A stretch of 64,000 nt of DNA, from positions 1,129,501-1,193,500 of the forward strand of contig JACGCM010002399.1 of NCBI GenBank assembly GCA_014058105.1, written 5' to 3'. Numbering within the stretch: the stretch's first letter is position 1; every line of letters starts with the position of its first letter. Positions 1 through 9,837 of the stretch are shown here, piece after piece. The notes beneath the pieces are model-generated. The model had not been told where the DNA came from and made no database searches. It saw nothing but the letters and a program-made list of their open reading frames with translations. The translations under genes were made by a program, and so were the position numbers. The stretch comes from Kingdonia uniflora (lineage: Eukaryota > Streptophyta > Magnoliopsida > Ranunculales > Circaeasteraceae).

Positions 1-599
1 TACAAATTAAATAATAATCAGTTACAAGTTTTGATCACGGAGAAGAAGGCAACAAGTTAGGGTTTCACCCTTTAATTCTAATTGATTCGCAAAGATACGG
101 TGGTAGGAAAGAGAAAGTCTTCATTGGATCTCTCATTGGAGACCAAAGGACGCCATCATTCAGAACTTTGGTCGAGATTGTGACTGCAAGCGAAACTTTA
201 GTCGATGTTTCAGTTCTTGCAATGGGAAGAAAGAAACCAGTTCGTGAAAGGGATAGAGGAGGGATAGATCCCATGTAGCCGAGTTCACCGAGTACAAATA
301 AACCATATTCACGTATTTTGCATGTGCTGCCCTGACCGATGTTCAACCCAGTTTGGTCCAGATCCAGACCCAAACCTACCTTTAAACCCCCTGACCCGTG
401 CAACCAACTTTTTAATTTTAATTTGGGTGGGAGAACAGTTAAAGAACATGTGGTCCAACATGAAAATCTACTATAATCCCTCCAGCAGTTCAAACTTGAG
501 GCGAGCCAAGCTAGTACTAGCATAGCCACTCCAATAGTAGCTACCAATCATCGTGCCACAAAGCAATCGATTCAGGAGACACGTACGCAACACGAGTTA
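1..599. other. Unassigned flank left of gypsy element G1
   Basis: I recognise no protein family here. Two overlapping open stretches exist: one of 160 codons on the minus strand (65-547), and a plus-strand frame open over much of 60-290. Neither shows a known motif, and the minus-strand one looks like chance. The segment stops abruptly at about 600, where the truncated LTR of G1 begins. It may be the continuation of another retroelement or a host sequence broken by a deletion. Confidence 0.3.
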
Positions 600-994
600 C
601 AGATCTAACATAACCCTAGAAAATAACCTAAGTTGCCTTTTTATACTAGGGAACTCAAAAATCCTATAAGAATGGATCTCGAGGCAAAATAATGCCTAAA
701 AATCAAAAACACTGCCAAAGTCGTTCGAACGAACTAGGGAGTCGTTCGAACGACTTTACGCCTAATTGGTCTAAAACCCTAGAAACTTGCTTAGTCGTTT
801 GAACTGAATCTTAACTCGTTCGAATAAAATATGGCTCTGGGCCAAATTTCCAGTGGGACAAACTTTGGTCGTTCGAATGAAAATATCAATCGTTCGAATG
901 ACTTTGGGTTCTTGGGCCAAATTCCAGAGAGATGAAATTTGGTCGTTCAAACGACTTTGGTTAAAAACCAAATTAACTAGATCTTCCTGGATCA
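600..994 (-). repeat. 3' LTR of G1, truncated
   Basis: Direct repeat of 5059-5476. The upper end, in element sense the LTR start, reads TGATCC at 994 next to a purine-rich tract. The lower side breaks off at about 600 inside the LTR, so the outer end is missing. It carries several copies of the palindrome family GTCGTTCGAACGAC between 715 and 960. On the minus strand a TATA-like CTAGTATAAAAAGG lies near 635-650. Confidence 0.8.
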
Positions 995-1008
995 TGGCTC
1001 CCCCCTTT
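995..1008 (-). other. Polypurine tract of G1
   Basis: On the minus strand AAAGGGGGGAGCCA immediately precedes the LTR start at 994. This is the expected position and composition of the plus-strand primer of an LTR retrotransposon. Confidence 0.7.
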
Positions 1009-1194
1009 AGGAGCCTTGAGCTCCTGCTCAAGCTAGAACTAGAGATGTGGAAACACTGCGATACCCAATTTCCTACTGTACCACTTCGACTTACTCGGTA
1101 GCTGACCCTTCTTCCCAACTCAGAATGATTCAATACCACCCCGTCCTGTAGTATGAACCTTCCTCTCTAGAATATCATTCTCCGATAACGGATC

Positions 1195-2394
1195 TTATAT
1201 TTCCATCCATAAGTCATCAACTAACGGTAGGTGAGTATCGATTGTAGATTCTTCATCCAAAATAGACGGCTCAAACAGCTTCAAATGCTCAACATTAATC
1301 AGCGAATACATCTTCATGAAAGGTGGAAAATCCAGCTGAAATGCATTGTCACCAATCTTCTTGAGTATCAAAAATGGACCATAATGGATAGGTTTGTTCT
1401 TTTTACCTTCCCCCTTAAGCCGTTCCTTACCCAAATACAGCCAAACTAGGTCGCCCCCTTGAAAAGTATACTCAACCCGATGCTTGTCGTGGTGAACCTT
1501 ATACTTCACTTGAGTCTTCTTCAGCTAAGCTTCAACCACCTCATGAACCTTGCTGATCTTCTCAATGAAACGCTGAGCTTCAACCTGCTCCTCTTCCTCC
1601 TTCCCCGACACCGTCTTGTTGCCATGACTAAAGGCCAAATCAAAAGGGTTTTGCGGCAAGTACCCCAATCAAACTTCAAAAGGAGACTTCAAAGTGAAAT
1701 AATGAATCGTTTGGTTGAACGCAAACTAAAGATACGGTAAACTCTCATCCCAAGTCTTAGGATGCTTAGAATGGAATCCCCGTAATAAATGTACCAAAGT
1801 GCGATTAACTACCTTTGTCTGCCCGTCAGTTTGCGGATGAAGAGCGGTACTTCTCTTCAACTTAGTGTCCATCATCCCCCATAACGATCTCCAAAAATAC
1901 CCCAAAAAGTGGCTATCCTTATAAGAAATAATTGAAGAAGGGTGCCCGAAATACCTCCAGACGTCTCTGAAAAATAATCGCGCAGCTCCTTTCTCTGTGA
2001 CCATCTTCTGGCATGGAATAAGAACAATCATCTTGCTAAATCGATCCACCACCATAAAAATAGTTATTCTTACACTTGGTCATAGGCAAACCACCCATAA
2101 AATCTATCATAATGTTCTCCCAAGGTCGACTAGGAACTGGCAATAGTAAGTATAGTTTTATCTTCCTATTGGAAGGCTTCGATGTGTTCTATAGCACGCA
2201 ACCATGAACCACACGAGCAACATCTACCTGCATCTTCCGCCAATAGACAACTCCACAAATTCAAAAGAATCTTCTCAACCCTAAAATAACCTGCCACCCA
2301 TGAATAATGTGCCTCTCGAATCTACTGCAAACAGTCTCCACCCTCAAGAATATAGAGTTGACTACCCCTGTAAATCAAACCATCCTTCCGAACA
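1195..2394 (-). pseudogene. G1 integrase (zinc-binding, DDE core, GPY/F-like tail), broken
   Basis: Three blocks read downward on the minus strand. A degenerate zinc-binding region lies at about 2394-2060 with internal stops. The core at 2055-1726 starts VVDRFSKM and holds SYKDSHF and the GQTKVVNR block. The C-terminal tail at 1509-1195 has HYGPFLILKKIGDNAFQ and VEHLKLFEP. The usual GQTEVVNR glutamate, third residue of the DDE triad, is Lys here (codon at 1813-1815). The block follows RT directly, with no RNase H between. Together with the stops this copy could not catalyse integration. Confidence 0.85.
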
Positions 2395-2395
2395 T

Positions 2396-3010
2396 GATCG
2401 AGACCTTCTCGGGATCAACCTTAAGCTTGCCTCCACCAATAATAAATCTCAAATAAACTAGCTCTAATTTCCCAAACTCGTACTTCTTCCTGTTCAGAAA
2501 AAGCTGTTGTGATCGCAACATGCCCAACACTTTGCGTAAATGCCCAATGTGTTCCTCCCATGTACGACTATATATCAAGATATCATCCAAATATTCCATC
2601 ATAAATTCCTCAATAAAAGCATGAAGTACCTCATTCATTAGCCACTTAAACGTCGTCGGAGCATTGCATAACTCAAAAGGCATCACCAACCACCTAAATG
2701 AGCCCTGCTTGGTCTTGAACGATGTCTTCCAAGTATCTTCTTCCCGATTTCGAACTTGATGGTAACCCGACTTAAGATCCAACTTGGTGAAAAACTGAGC
2801 CGTCTGCAACTCATCCAAAAGTTCATCAATCCGAGGAAGCGGATAACGATTCTTTACCGTGATCTTGTTCAACGCCTGATAATCCGCACACATCCACCAA
2901 GACCCATCCTTCTTCGACACCAATAACACCGGTGAACCACAAGGTGAGTAACATGGATTAATAACTCCTTGCTCTAGGAGTTCATGTAACTATTTCTTGA
3001 TATTATCAGA
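2396..3010 (-). pseudogene. G1 reverse transcriptase
   Basis: Gypsy-type RT. The entry block SPCGSPVLLVSKKDG begins just above 2929, followed by LNKITVKNRYPLPRID, FTKLDLKSGYHQV, VMPFELCNAPTTF and the catalytic YLDDILIYS, then LGMLRSQQLFLNRKKYEFG. The catalytic aspartates are present (D in KLDL and the DD of YLDD). Fingers and palm read open for about 184 codons. The sequence leaves RT shortly after KVDPEKV and passes straight to the integrase zinc region at about 2395, so thumb, connection and RNase H appear deleted. Confidence 0.9.
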
Positions 3011-3383
3011 CTCTGTAATGATATAACCCAATATTAAGTAGTGGCTCACCATTTACCAAAGTGATTTCATATTCCATATTCCTCTTATACGGCATCCCTT
3101 CTATGCCCAGAAAGAAGTCTTCATACTCCTCTTGCAACTCCCCCATATCGGTTTGTTGCTTAGGAGACATTGCCAAAGTAGACAATGCCGCAACTGACGG
3201 ACCCTCTTAAACTGGTCGCACCAACGATAATACAAATTTGCCGCTCGCATTAACCAACCTCTTCGCCTGAGTCGCCGTTACCAAATTACTGGTAGTGATA
3301 TGTTCCTTGCACACATTAATATGAAACTCAGTCTCATCCTTTACCAAATGATACTTGCGAGCCTGATGGTAAAGAATTGTATC

Positions 3384-3765
3384 TCAGTCCCAAAGATAAA
3401 GGCTACCAAAGATTATTTGACACACGTCTAACAGAACCACCTCACATGTCACTTCATCAATAAACTTCTCAGTAATTATAAACTTGAACGTACCATGGTT
3501 AGTGACCTTCAAATCTACATCTTTCTGAATCCAACCCAAACCGTATAGATTATGATGTGCCACCGTAGCCAAAACCCATTTTCTTCACCACTGCCTTAGA
3601 AATTAAATTCTTTTGACTACCCGGATCATTAATGGCCTCGACTAAGCTCTGCTTTACCTGAATGCTGACATAGAAAATCTCTTCCCAACTCACCTTGTCG
3701 ATAGCTTGAGGTTGCTTGAACATTAGAATAAGCTTAGGTTTTCGCTTATCTAAAGAAGTCTTCAT
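3384..3765 (-). pseudogene. G1 aspartic protease
   Basis: Two overlapping frames cover a retropepsin. The active-site block reads AINDPGSQKNLISKAVVKKMGF, with D-P-G-S in place of the D-T/S-G-A of other retropepsins; this variant is common in plant gypsy elements. The second block, HHNLYGLGWIQKD through VVLLDVCQIIFGSLYLWD, matches the usual flap and C-terminal part. A frameshift near 3560 separates the halves. The role would be maturation of the Gag-Pol polyprotein. Confidence 0.8.
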
Positions 3766-3779
3766 ACTGCGGTCAGTGC

Positions 3780-4724
3780 ACGCTTCTCTTTCTTGCCCTT
3801 CTCCTTCTTAGGCCGAAACTTTGGGTGAAATTTCCAACATCTATTTAAATTATGCCCATTAGCCTTGTAATGACAATAGATAGTCCCTTTAAATTAAGAC
3901 CCCTCTCCTTTGGACTCTTTTTTCTAATCAAACTTTCAATTAGCCTTGTACCCCGACTTGCTTTTGTCGTCTTTCTTGTCGCTCTTCAAGTACTTGCCTT
4001 TAATGGCAATTACTTTAACAGTCACATCCTCAATATTTTCCATATTGAAGAGCTTTAATTTTCTTCTAATGTACTCCGACAAGCCTCTCGTATACTTCAT
4101 GAATACCTCGTACTCATCCATATCAATATCCAAAACCAATGTTTGGTTATGAAACTCCGTAGTAAATTGATGTACGGATTTCCCAAACTTTTGGTACAAA
4201 TTGTGCCATTTATACCATCGCTCATGTTCATACCCAATTGGATAGAATTGCTTCTTTACCAAAACCTTGAATTCCTTCCAACCTAGACTTTCAAAATCAT
4301 GTCGTTTCAGATAGGATTTCTACCACGTTTGTGAGTGACTTGTGAATTTTAAAGTATAAAAGTAAATTTTTTGAGCGCTGGAATATTCATCAACAAAAAA
4401 ATAAGACTCGAACCTATCTAACCAATTATCTAATTTCTTGGCATCGACGAAACCATCGAATATCGGAATCTCAATCTTAAAGCCAATACGAAGATTACGC
4501 ATAGGATTCAATGACTTACCAAAACCAGGGCACTCCTTCACGGAATCGACACCACCTGAATCGTTATATATCTCCACATTATCGACGTCTTTATCCCCCT
4601 CTATAACCCATTTCATCCTCGAACGGCCTCGCCGTATCACCGAAGTGGAAGCCTTTGGGAGGTTTGTGAGACGCAATTGTTCTACCAACTCCCCTACACT
4701 AGAAGTTAGGTCTAAAACTATCAT
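3780..4724 (-). pseudogene. G1 Gag with zinc knuckle
   Basis: The N-terminal block (4724-4320) has the retrotransposon Gag signature IPIFDGFVDAKKLDNWLDR followed by SAQKIYFYTLKFTS. The second block (4262-3936) continues with KWHNLYQKFGKSVHQFTTEF and a leucine-rich capsid-like helix region. A degenerate knuckle near 3880-3820 reads CHYKANGHNLNRC and runs into CWKFHPKFRPKK; the second Cys of CxxC has become Tyr. Frameshifts separate the blocks. It would form the virus-like particle core. Confidence 0.8.
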
Positions 4725-4867
4725 TTCTAAAGCGTGAGTCGATCGTTAGCCTCGTCCATCTCCAAATTGTCCTCCTTCTTTGAATTAGCTTTGTGATAAA
4801 TCTTTAACGGACTCACTAGCTTCTCCTTCATTTGCTTGAGAAGGTCACGTGTAGAGACCATACACCA

Positions 4868-5476
4868 CAATTAACCCCTAGAGAATTATAACTGGAAAAC
4901 TGAGACCACTTAATCCACAATACGATTGAGAATCTCTAGTTAGCAGAAAAAAAATGACGAACACCAATTGGTTCGAAAAAATAGAGAATTCGATTACTTA
5001 AAGAGAAGTAATTACAATAAGAAAACTTTCAAACCCTAGGCTTCTCTCATAACTCTTTCTAGATTTAACATAACCCTAGAAAATAACCTAAGTTCCTTTA
5101 ATACACTAGGGAACTTGAAAATCATAAAAGAATGGATCTCGAGGCAAAACAACGCCTTAAAATCAAAAATACTGCCAAAGTCGTTCGAACGAACTAGGGA
5201 GTCGTTCGAATGGCTTTGCGCCTAATTGGTCTAAAACCCTAGAAACTTGCCTAGTCGTTCAAACAAAATCTCAGCTCATTCGAGCGAAATATGGCTCTGG
5301 GCCAAATTTTCAGTGGGACAAACTTTGGTCGTTCGAATAAAAATATCAGTCGTTCGAATGACTTTGGGTTCTTGGGCTAAATTCCAGAGAGATGGAATTT
5401 GGTCGTTCGGACGACTCTCAACCTCGTTCGAGCGACTTTGGCTAAAGCCCAAATTACCCTAGATCCTCTTAGATCA
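4868..5476 (-). repeat. 5' LTR of G1
   Basis: Matches the 3' LTR from 5059 to 5476 and is presumed to reach down to about 4868, where the gag leader begins. That lower edge is inferred from comparison with the solo LTR at 36892-37458, which shares features such as CAATACGATT and an ACCCTAG motif. I see no clear tRNA-Met primer site at the lower edge. About eight TCGTTCGA-type half-palindromes lie at 5180-5430, and a TATA-like stretch on the minus strand lies near 5095-5110. Confidence 0.65.
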
Positions 5477-5521
5477 ATATTTTATTCTAGGTTATCCAAA
5501 TATTTGATCCAAATAAGGGAG

Positions 5522-5884
5522 ATGATGGCCCGTTATGAAGAATTATCTCCGTATGTTGACCCATTTTGGGAAGGTTTTGTAGAAGGTTTGGAGCGGACCA
5601 CAGTAATTTTTAAACTTTTAATTTTTGACGTCAATAGACGTAGGGATGTCGGTGATGATATCGTACCCCCGCTCTCGGATACAATGACAGGGTACGAAAA
5701 ATTCCGTGGAAGACTTCATGATTTCCAGAAGAGTTCCACCGTACTGATTTGGTGGTCAAAATCTTTCGAAGATGGAAGGTTTGACATGGCACGTGCCTAT
5801 GGGTCATTTACCACCCATTTGAATTATCTTTACTTTTATGCTTTAGCTTATGCTCTGCTGGAGAGGTCCACTATGAGTTATTAG
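5522..5884 (+). CDS. Hypothetical protein, about 120 residues, unassigned
   Basis: An uninterrupted frame begins at the double Met MMARYEELSPYVDPF and ends at 5884. The frame is also open upstream through the LTR of G1, but that part is LTR sequence, so I chose the first Met in non-LTR DNA. Composition is unlike the random frames around it: several aromatic residues, charged loops (VNRRRDVGDD) and a Tyr/Leu-rich end. I recognise no domain and see no signal peptide. It starts 46 bases beyond the LTR edge, so it may be the 3' part of a gene that G1 disrupted. It could equally be a chance ORF. Confidence 0.35.
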   Translation: MMARYEELSPYVDPFWEGFVEGLERTTVIFKLLIFDVNRRRDVGDDIVPPLSDTMTGYEKFRGRLHDFQKSSTVLIWWSKSFEDGRFDMARAYGSFTTHLNYLYFYALAYALLERSTMSY

Positions 5885-8713
5885 CAGTTTCTAAATTTTA
5901 AGTTAGCTTCTTAATTGGATAGGTTAGAAAGATATTGTAAGAGTAATTCTAAGGAAACCTAGGTTATAAGTTAATAGAGTGGTGTAATGTCAACAGTTGA
6001 TTTGGTTAAGAAAAGTTGAAGTTCTTTAGTTTAAAACCTAGTATCTCTAAAAACTTAACTAAAACGCGATATTCATATAAATTTCGCTTCCGCGTTCGTA
6101 GTAATCACGTCATAATATCCTCAAAATACTAAATTTGGCAAATGTTAGTTGTGTTGGCCTAAAGTATTTTTACGCCGTTACTATAGGAGTACAAATGGTA
6201 AAGAAAGATAGGGGATTAAATTTGTTTCAAGTGAGTTGTAGAAAGACACATGTCACATTCTTATAGGGGCCTCACGTAGAGATAGGTGCATACATCCTCA
6301 CGCAGGCCGGGTTCAAAGAAAGATAGGTGATTATTTGTGTGAATGTCAACCTATCATACAAAACATAAAACAAGTTAAGTTGTATAGATGAATAGTATTA
6401 AATTCTCAGTCTCAAAGTCATGTGCGATTTTGGTCTTATTTTCACTACACCAAACTAGCCAATTTATCGTGGAGTTGGCATCTCATCTCATGCTCCTTCA
6501 TAAAATAAGTTGCCACCTATATTTTTTACAAGCGAAATTTTAAATATACCCCAAAATCTTAAAAGTTTACCCCAGTTCAATATTAAAATGCTAACAAAAT
6601 TTTCCCAACCTGTATAGACAAATATGCCCTCAAAATATGAGTATCACATATTTTCTTTTGAAAGTTTGACATGTCCTTAAACTTAACTAATCATGAGATA
6701 CTTTATTATATTTCGAACAAATGGGGAAATGATAAGAACTCAAGTTGCACATTTCATCTTGGTAATAAATACATAACACGATATTATACATGGAAACTAT
6801 CAATAGGCAATATTAACAATTAGAGATTGATAAACATTTTTTAAGCGTCATCAAAATGATGAAAGTTCATATGATCATCGTGATAGCATAAGAGAGAAAG
6901 AATTTGCTGAGAGAGAGAAAGAAAGAAAAAGTAGGACACTTGCTGGTCATCTTTCGTGGTTATACGTGGAGCAGCTACAGCTGGACTAACACTGAACGGG
7001 TATGTGGGTTTATAGCTCTTCATTGTCCGGTTAGTCAATAACCATGAGGTAGTGCTGACACCTATTCTAGACACAAAATGAAACAAACTCCAAATATGGA
7101 TTTTTCAATCTCCCCCTTTGGTTCATTGCGTGATAAAGCTACAACTATAGGAAATAAATAATACAACTTGATGGACTGACTCAATCACTAAACGTCAATA
7201 CTCAAGGCTACTCTTTCATCTTATAACAAATACACTAGAATACCTGCACACTAAACAAGATATATCACATAACCGTTCAAAAAAATAAAATAAGGAATCC
7301 AGTAAAAAATTATAACTTACCTGACTTACCTGTCAGGATCATCTTTACCTAGCTTACCTGTCAAGATCATCTCTCCCCCTTTTTGTTACAGATGAACAAA
7401 GGATAAACAATACACAATAGTAGATAAAAGGATAAACAGACAATAGACAGAAAATACCCAACCTCCAAATAACAAACCAAGCACCAATACCCTAATTCTC
7501 CAGCAATCAAACCAGTGCAATACACAAACCCAATAATCAATCACAGCCATCATGAAACTCCCAATAAAAGAAAAAAAAATAAAGCATTTTTTTTTCTTTT
7601 TTAATAACGGAAAAAAATAAAAACAATGGAAAAATACACACGGGGAGTGTCTCTGAAATAAGTTAGCAAAAGAAGGCAATACTCCCCCTAACACAAGGCA
7701 TTATTAAAAGACAATGAATCTAAAATATCCTATAAAGACCAAGACATAGCCCATGTGTTATAAAATAATCATTTAATGAATTACTTGGTGTGTGTGTGTG
7801 TATGTGTGTGTGTGCATAGTTAGATAGATACTAGATTTTCAATGTATTACTCAGCCGCAGTTAAAATATTATGTTGGAAAGCTATTTCAACTAAGGCCTC
7901 ACTTGGGTGGTCACTCAAAAATCACTGAGAATTGACTAACGAACATTCTATGTGAAATATGAATATGAATAATATGCAAAGAAGGATTCATATTTTACCA
8001 AACAAGTAGCACACTATGAACTGAAAGATCTCATAGACAAGAAAACAATTGTCATTAATAGTGCCAGGTTAATTAATGTAGACTCTCTATCTCTCATCTC
8101 CATTAAACGGATTGTGTTAAACTCATGATCAAACAGGTCTTGAAAAGGTGATGATATAGGCAAGGGTAGGCACATGACGGAGTAGGTGTTTTGCTAGTAT
8201 TCTGAGACTAACAGTTACACTTACTTCACCTCTTTCTCCATTTTAAGTTTACCTTCTTTCATTATTTTTCTTAGTGAGTAACAGTTACTCTTACTCCCCC
8301 TCCTTCTTCATTTTGAGTTCACCTCCCTTCATTATTTTCTTTTAATGAGTACATATAGAATATATTATTTCTAGACATAATCATATATATATACCATAAA
8401 ATTATTGGAAATACTCTCCTCTCATATTCATCTCCACCACTAAAACTACATGATTTCACTCCTTCCCTTATTTGTATTTCACTTAAAAGTCTCAGAACAA
8501 ATGGGACAAAAGGAGTTGGATATTTAACAAATGGAATATTTTAATGCACAAAGGGCTACAAACAGATAAAATGTTGGGTAAGCATAGACGAAGGCCAAAA
8601 ATGGTATAACATTAAAAATGTCTATTATCATATCTTCGGTCTCACATAGTATCTTTTTCATCTCAAATCAAATATAGGGAATTTTTTATTAGACTAACTT
8701 GAACTTGAAGTTA
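5885..8713. other. Non-coding AT-rich stretch with repeat remnants
   Basis: No supported gene. The stretch at 6956-7106 is related to 27088-27230: the outer part is in direct orientation and an inner ~50-bp part is inverted. Several CTCCCCCTTT tracts (about 7108, 7373, 7682) resemble the pyrimidine-rich borders seen near plant copia LTRs, but no LTR pair was found. A TG-rich microsatellite is at 7791-7815. Confidence 0.4.
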
Positions 8714-8718
8714 CCATC

Positions 8719-9334
8719 AGTAATAGCCTAATTCCGCAAGCTTGAAGTGGCCTGGAATTAGCTCTTACACCAATGTACCTTCAACAAAAATCTAATTGAA
8801 AATAAGAAATGACACAGGTATTTAGCATGAAAATCCTGTGAATAGGTTAAAAATCATAACCTCAGGTTGAGGGTTTTTGTACTAGTGACATTTATTGCTT
8901 GAGGCTGATATCTTATTACAAGTGACCTCTGGACTTAAAAATGTTTAACCTTATGAAAAAGAGGTTTGGAGTTTCTTAGAATCAAGAAAATATAGTTTTT
9001 TTGGTAATTTCTTCTGTAATTTTTTGGTCATTGTCTCTTCTGGAAATTTTTCTTTATATAGGCCTTTCTCACAGTTCTTCATCATGCAGGAGCACGTTCT
9101 CTGAAAAATGTGGTTAGTGGCAGTTGACTGAGTAACTGCTGAGTTTGATAGAGACAAGTGGCTTTGACTTATTCAGGTTTTCTGGTTGAGCTCGACCCAT
9201 GCTCCTTGTTAGTTCGCGGAGTATGTGGCAATGTTAACTAGAGAAGTCATATAGAGAATGTGTGAGTCTGACATGGAGGTAGTACGAACTAGAGACAACT
9301 CGATTTAAGTAAGATCGAGGGGTAGGCCCCTACA
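8719..9334 (-). repeat. 3' LTR of G2
   Basis: 616 bp, repeating 22179-22795. The upper edge is TAGGCCCCTACA (TGTAGGGG in element sense). The lower edge reads AGTAATAGCC against TGTAATGGCC in the other copy, so the terminal TG is mutated. It lies directly beside CCATC at 8714-8718. Confidence 0.9.
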
Positions 9335-9351
9335 ATCGCCCTCTCACAACC
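9335..9351 (-). other. Polypurine tract of G2
   Basis: On the minus strand GTTGTGAGAGGGCGAT lies directly before the LTR start TGTAGGGG. This is purine-rich and correctly placed to prime second-strand synthesis. Confidence 0.6.
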
Positions 9352-9606
9352 AAAGTCACGAGTGGCTTGGGTTGAGAAAGAATTTTTGGGTATACCGGCT
9401 AGAAATTTGAATGAGAAAGGAAGTAATAATGGTGTTTGACTGCATGAAAAATGTATGTGTCAAGGAGGAAGTACGAGCATTGAATGTTGATGGGAATATT
9501 GACGTATGCGACGGTTAATGTTTGTAGAATCTTGTCTGTATTGAATGATCACGCTTAGGAAAACATACACGCACAATAAATGTAGGGTTTACAAAATTCT
9601 CTATAA

Positions 9607-9837
9607 GTGTTGAAGATGGTGAAGACTCGTAGGATGGTTCTTGAAGAGAGAATTACTTCTAAAATACAGAGGTTGAAGTTGAAGTTTTTCGGGGATCAGT
9701 CCTTGGAGAATCCTATTCTTGTTCCTATTCCTCCGACGTATCAAGGAATGCCAGAAAACGAAGCGGCTAAAGCTGAGGAGGAGTTTTACTGTAAATGGAG
9801 GTTTCCACAGGTTGTCTTGACAGGCGAGCAAGGTTAG
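9607..9837 (+). CDS. Candidate first exon of the G2 antisense gene
   Basis: 76 codons starting MLKMVKTRRMVLEERI. It is basic at the N-terminus and then has a Pro-rich strip (NPILVPIPPTYQG) and an acidic helix. It lies 270 bp inside the 3' LTR, where an antisense transcript could start. I recognise no domain. It ends at a stop or possibly at a splice donor near AAGGTTAG (about 9832). Being part of the same gene as the downstream exons is inference from strand, position and open frame. Confidence 0.4.
   Translation: MLKMVKTRRMVLEERITSKIQRLKLKFFGDQSLENPILVPIPPTYQGMPENEAAKAEEEFYCKWRFPQVVLTGEQG

Larger units (their letters stand above)
600..5476 (-). mobile_element. Ty3/gypsy LTR retrotransposon G1 (degenerate, chromovirus-like)
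   Basis: Read on the minus strand the order is 5' LTR (4868-5476), gag, protease, reverse transcriptase, integrase, polypurine tract, 3' LTR (600-994). RT before integrase is the gypsy order. The gag end of type CWKFHP, the protease D-P-G-S and the integrase GPY/F-like tail resemble plant chromovirus-type elements, but I cannot fix the clade. The two LTR copies match from about 600/5059 upward. The 3' copy lacks its outer third, so no target duplication can be paired. RNase H is absent between RT and integrase. Many stops and frameshifts make the copy non-autonomous. Confidence 0.88.

Noticed and set aside
65..547. 160-codon minus-strand frame starting MVATIGVAMLVLAWL
   Set aside because: The hydrophobic start looks like a signal peptide, but the rest has no family resemblance and odd composition; the plus strand is equally open in places.
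715..960. TTCGAA palindromes as heat-shock elements
   Set aside because: A heat-shock element needs nGAAnnTTCn spacing; these palindromes have no two-base gap, so the match is not supported.
4438..4737. Plus-strand 99-codon frame
   Set aside because: Lies opposite the G1 Gag block and is its mirror frame.
6444..6470. CACTACACCAAACTAGCC as the start of a CACTA transposon
   Set aside because: No inverted partner end was found and no subterminal repeats follow.
7386..7694. 102-codon hydrophobic minus-strand frame that looks like a membrane protein
   Set aside because: It is produced by low-complexity A/T-rich DNA (poly-K and F/L runs), with no family signal.
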